From positions 2,108,001 through 2,172,000 of the forward strand of contig NZ_CP011114.1 of assembly GCF_000993825.1 (NCBI RefSeq): DNA of 64,000 bases, read 5' to 3'. The position numbers and the translations under genes are program-made. Numbering within the stretch: the stretch's first letter is position 1; every line of letters starts with the position of its first letter. The notes beneath the pieces are model-generated. The model saw only the letters and a program-made list of their open reading frames with translations, made no database searches and was not told where the DNA came from. The stretch comes from Paenibacillus durus ATCC 35681. Lineage in GTDB: Bacteria; Bacillota; Bacilli; Paenibacillales; Paenibacillaceae. Shown here piece by piece: positions 60,868 to 64,000 of this stretch.

Positions 60868-61455
60868 ATTATGGAAGACTCCTCTCTGCTATGATGAATA
60901 AGCCATTGACTAATAGAGGGTATGTAACGCTCTCAGTGCTCTGCGGCGGGTTCTGGATCATCCTGCCTTGTAATCTTCATACCCTTTAGGTCCCCGCAAA
61001 TGCCGTCAGTCCGGTGGCCAACATGATAGTTCCGCTGATGCCAGTTACGCCTCCGGTTAATAACCAGTTTTCTTCAACGTCGATCCTTCCCTTCGTCACA
61101 AATTAGCTTGCAATATTTAGCCTAAGCTATAATCCTAAATTCACCGTGAAGAGATTATTAAATAAATCTTAACTCGCAAATAAGTAACCAGCATTCATTG
61201 TTATATGCTTGTCTGTTCGGAACGGATATAGATCGCCGTGTTCTTTTTGAGCATATCCGCAGGTCCCAAGGTATGCAGCCGAGCGTTGTGATCATTGTCA
61301 ATAAGAAACAGATGTGAAAATTCTCATCATACTCTAATAAAAGACAGGAACCTCCTGCCCGGACAGCTATAATCTAGCCCTTGGCAATTTATGTAAAACT
61401 CCAATGTGCTAAGGTATGTTCAGGTGATCACCTAGATAACAACAGGAGGTAGCAT
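60868..61455. other. Intergenic region with possible gene remnants
   Basis: Two minus-strand stretches look coding but incomplete. From about 61078 to a stop at 60986: LLTGGVTGISGTIMLATGLT, a membrane helix. From about 61340 to a stop at 61201: LIDNDHNARLHTLGPADMLK, then KNTAIYIRSEQTSI. Neither has a start, and I do not recognise a family. The promoter of the C40 peptidase gene lies near the right end. Confidence 0.35.
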
Positions 61456-62079
61456 ATGACTACAACTTACAGCAAAAGACGTTTACGCAACTTTGGTATT
61501 GGAATCAGCTTGGGAATAGCTCTGCTCTCAGCAGGGACAGGCTTTTTGGATAACACCAATACAGCTTATGCAGCTACAGCTGCGGCTTCTGCTACTGCGG
61601 GTCAAGTCATCTCAACCGGCCTGAAATATCAGGGCGTTCCTTATCAATTTGGGGCCAAATCCGGAAGAACCGATGCATTCGACTGCTCCTCTTTTACACA
61701 GTTTGTATTTAAAGAGAACGGAGTGTCCATTCCCCGTTCTTCCAGACAGCAGTCCACTGTCGGAACATTCGTCCCAAGGGATCAGCTTCAGCCTGGGGAT
61801 CTTGTATTCTTCTATTCCCCTATTCACCATGTAGCCATTTACATGGGCGATGGAAAATTGCTGCACACGTTCGGAAAAGGGGGCGTTACCATCACGCCGC
61901 TTAATACAGGCTGGTGGAATTCCCACTACACAACCGCGCGCCGGGTCTTGGCGGACGGACAAGCTGCCGTGAATCCGGTACAGGACAGCAGTCAGGCCGC
62001 AGCTTCTCCCGCCCCTGCACCATCCGATAATCCTCCTTCGGATCAAGGGGACAGTAATGGCGAGCAAAACGAAAATTAA
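61456..62079 (+). CDS. Secreted NlpC/P60 (C40) cell-wall hydrolase
   Basis: The 207-residue protein has a signal peptide (to about residue 39, AYAA), an NlpC/P60 domain and a Pro/Ser-rich acidic tail. Catalytic Cys77 in AFDCSSFTQFVFK, His125 in HHVAIYMGDGKLLH, and a third polar residue nearby. GDLVFF is typical. It cleaves gamma-D-glutamyl-diaminopimelate bonds in peptidoglycan. There is no wall-binding SH3 or LysM domain, and the C-terminal tail could be a spacer. ATG 61456 has AGGAGG. Confidence 0.9.
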   Translation: MTTTYSKRRLRNFGIGISLGIALLSAGTGFLDNTNTAYAATAAASATAGQVISTGLKYQGVPYQFGAKSGRTDAFDCSSFTQFVFKENGVSIPRSSRQQSTVGTFVPRDQLQPGDLVFFYSPIHHVAIYMGDGKLLHTFGKGGVTITPLNTGWWNSHYTTARRVLADGQAAVNPVQDSSQAAASPAPAPSDNPPSDQGDSNGEQNEN

Positions 62080-62098
62080 TGGTCCATTGAACAAGCCT

Positions 62099-62145
62099 AA
62101 ACAAGCCGTTTCTGATTATCCTCAGGGGCGGCTTGTTTATTTATT
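62099..62145 (+). terminator. Terminator between C40 peptidase and kinase genes
   Basis: AAACAAGCCG...CGGCTTGTTT, T-rich on the plus strand; it overlaps the end of the kinase gene. Confidence 0.7.
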
Positions 62146-63504
62146 CCAGCTGGGATGTAATATCGGCAGTTCCACAATAACCTCAGTTCCTGTACCCTCA
62201 CGGCTTTTAATCCGAATCCGTCCCTGATGCTCCTCCACAATCGACTTGGCAATGGGCAGGCCAAGGCCTGTTCCCCCAGTCTTTCGGTGACGAGAGCTGT
62301 CGACACGGTAAAAACGTTCAAACACATGCTTAACCTCTTCCCGGGGAATTCCGATTCCGTAATCCTTAACGATCAGCTGAATATTATCGTCCTGTTGGGT
62401 TATATGTAATTCTATTGGGGCTGTGCTGTATTTCAAAGCATTGTCCAGCAAAATAATCAACAGCTGTTTTATTTTACTGTGATCCGCTTGTATCACCATT
62501 TCCTTTTCCTTTGCATGCAGGATTAATTTTCTCGTGCTTAACTGCCTGAAGTGGGTAATTACCTGTTTACAGGTTTGTATGAGGTCGACCGAATCCAACA
62601 TGAATTGCCTTCCTTGCTGGGAGGAAGCCAGATTCAGCAGCTGCTGGGTCATCACCCTCATTCGTTTGGTTTCCTCGTATATGGACTTCACAGCTTCCTC
62701 CTGCACCTTTGTATCATAGGCTCCCCAGCGTCTGAGTATGTTCGAGTACCCCTCTATGATCATCAGTGTCGTATTGAGTTCATGGGAGGCATCGGAGACA
62801 AACTGCTGTTGATTCCAAAAGCTCTCCTCCAGTCTGTCCATCATCCGGTTAAACGTCCCGGTCATTTCATATAGCTCATCTGCACTTTTCCCTTTATAGG
62901 GGATCTTCTTAAAGGTGAGACTGCGTTCAATCTCCTTCATCGTTCTTATGCTGGTCGAAATCGGCTTAACGACTGTCCGGGACAGCAGGCTTCCGCCCAA
63001 CATACAAACCATGACGGCTCCGAAAGTGGTGAAAGTCAATATCGTCACAAGAATATGAATGTTGGTCTCCAAATCATCTAATCTCTCAGCGATTTCAAAG
63101 CAGGTCATGGTCCCGCCCGCAGTCTTCATCGGAATATAGACCATAAGTATTCGTTCGTCGTCATGTTTTAAAAGTCTGGCGTTTCTAGTTTTGCTAGAAG
63201 TAACCGGCACCCCATTCAAATTAAAATCAGCGCCATTCGAGATCATGCGTATGGAATCGGAACCGGGGACGGAAATTCGAATGAGCGTATCTTCTGTTAG
63301 TGAATTGTAAAGCAGAGCGTTCCGGGCCTCACTGTTCATGGATTCTACTTGTTGGATAATAGGCTCCCATTTGCTTAGAAGCATTTCACCCGCATTTTGG
63401 CCGGCAATCTTAATGAATAACGAATACACTATAATGTCTACACATAATAAAATGACGATCAGCAAAAGAGAGGTCAATAAGGTGATTTTCGTTCCAAGCT
63501 TCAA
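62137..63504 (-). CDS. Sensor histidine kinase (OmpR-partner type)
   Basis: The 455-residue kinase has two N-terminal helices (residues about 9-30 and 150-175) around an extracellular domain, a HAMP region (RTVVKPISTSIRTMKEIERS), and a HisKA domain with FVSDASHELNTTLMIIEGYS. The H-box reads SHELNTTL instead of the usual SHELRTPL. The HATPase has LLDNALKYS, DYGIGIP, and GTGLGLPIAKSIV. It overlaps the response regulator stop by 4 bp. The signal is unknown. Confidence 0.9.
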   Translation of the reverse strand: MKLGTKITLLTSLLLIVILLCVDIIVYSLFIKIAGQNAGEMLLSKWEPIIQQVESMNSEARNALLYNSLTEDTLIRISVPGSDSIRMISNGADFNLNGVPVTSSKTRNARLLKHDDERILMVYIPMKTAGGTMTCFEIAERLDDLETNIHILVTILTFTTFGAVMVCMLGGSLLSRTVVKPISTSIRTMKEIERSLTFKKIPYKGKSADELYEMTGTFNRMMDRLEESFWNQQQFVSDASHELNTTLMIIEGYSNILRRWGAYDTKVQEEAVKSIYEETKRMRVMTQQLLNLASSQQGRQFMLDSVDLIQTCKQVITHFRQLSTRKLILHAKEKEMVIQADHSKIKQLLIILLDNALKYSTAPIELHITQQDDNIQLIVKDYGIGIPREEVKHVFERFYRVDSSRHRKTGGTGLGLPIAKSIVEEHQGRIRIKSREGTGTEVIVELPILHPSWNK

Positions 63505-64000
63505 TCTTCCTCCTCCTTGATGCTATAGCCGACACCGCGCACCGTTTTGATCAGCTTGTTCTTGAAACCGGAATCAATCTTTTTTCGAACATAAAGAATA
63601 TATACATCGACTACATTCGTGTCCCCGACAAAATCAAAACCCCAGACGTGATTAATAATTTGTTCCCGGCTGAGTACATGGTTTTTATTCTCTGTCAAAA
63701 AAACCAAAAGATCGAACTCTTTAGGGGTAAGTTCAATCTTGTGTCCTTCACGGATCACCTCTCTTGTATATTTATTAATGACCAGATCATCGATTTGGAT
63801 AAGAGACGGTTCCTGTACTGGATTTGGCCTATTGCCGCGAAGCCTGATATTTGCTCTAATTCTAGCCAGCAGTTCCTCTATTTCAAACGGCTTCGTAATG
63901 TAATCGTTTGCCCCTTGATCTAATCCTGCTACGATTTCGGAAGTGGTATTTCGGGCGGTTACCAGAATTACCGGAGTAAATTCATCTACTTTTCTCAGTC
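63501..64000 (-). CDS. OmpR-family response regulator, 5' end cut by window edge
   Basis: The open frame runs from the right edge. The visible part has the receiver end (VILVTARNTTSE, then GANDYITKPFEIEELLARIR with the conserved Lys) and the OmpR winged helix (LTPKEFDLLVFLTENKNHVL, SREQIINHVWGFDFVGDTNV, IKTVRGVGYSIKEEED). It is co-transcribed with the kinase (overlap ATGA). The phospho-acceptor Asp lies outside the window. Confidence 0.92.
   Translation of the reverse strand, partial: LRKVDEFTPVILVTARNTTSEIVAGLDQGANDYITKPFEIEELLARIRANIRLRGNRPNPVQEPSLIQIDDLVINKYTREVIREGHKIELTPKEFDLLVFLTENKNHVLSREQIINHVWGFDFVGDTNVVDVYILYVRKKIDSGFKNKLIKTVRGVGYSIKEEED

Overview
The window looks like a chromosomal piece of a Paenibacillus-type Firmicute. 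The support is strong GGAGG-type ribosome binding sites, Bacillales regulators (GlnK/GlnL-like, NsrR, PadR, ROK, ArsR), lipoproteins with lipoboxes, moderate GC and many T-tailed hairpin terminators. No rRNA, tRNA or CRISPR array was seen. About 45 genes look intact. They are mixed with an unusually large number of broken genes (aldo/keto reductases, SDRs, aldehyde dehydrogenase, MFS, ABC-F, GNAT, TetR, a Tn3 transposase).

Layout. 1-3.5 kb: a partial unknown gene, then aldo/keto reductase, lipoprotein and DUF2255 remnants around a quinone reductase and a tautomerase, and a TetR gene. 3.6-6.5 kb: a PadR-controlled operon of a pentapeptide-repeat protein and an ABC exporter. 6.5-8 kb: MerR plus an NAD-dependent epimerase. 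8.1-13.1 kb: IclR, a small membrane protein, copper amine oxidase and ammonium transporter, probably an amine-nitrogen unit with a shared 19-bp palindrome. 13.3-24.5 kb: an oxidoreductase/transport region with repeated divergent TetR-target modules, a high-GC SDR gene that looks transferred from an actinobacterium, a MerR/aldehyde dehydrogenase remnant, a nucleoside deaminase, a flavodoxin/cyclophilin-like/DUF4405 gene set, a secreted hydrolase and an iron alcohol dehydrogenase.

24.7-39 kb: a short UvrA paralogue, an alpha/beta hydrolase, phosphatase, maltose acetyltransferase, ROK regulator, glutamate racemase, a second quinone reductase near ArsR and a bile-acid-type symporter, nitroreductase, a frameshifted secreted protein, and an APS kinase-sulfotransferase pair. 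39-49 kb: a Fur-type iron uptake pair (FTR1 permease plus lipoprotein), an 802-residue two-domain isoprenoid synthase, a serine hydrolase, a zinc-type CDF exporter, an aromatic acid exporter-like protein and a glutamate/dicarboxylate symporter divergent from a GlnK/GlnL-like two-component pair. 52.3-55.3 kb: a decayed Tn3-family transposon. 55.3-64 kb: flavohemoglobin with NsrR, a broken ECF sigma/DUF4179 pair, a phosphoesterase, UppP, an NlpC/P60 hydrolase and a two-component system cut by the right edge.

The most distinctive signals are the repeated TetR modules with a common operator, the IclR-type palindrome shared by regulator, amine oxidase and Amt, the chimeric prenyl synthase, and several recent-looking gene-breaking events (a 10-bp tandem duplication, single-base deletions, and an ATG to ATA start in hmp).
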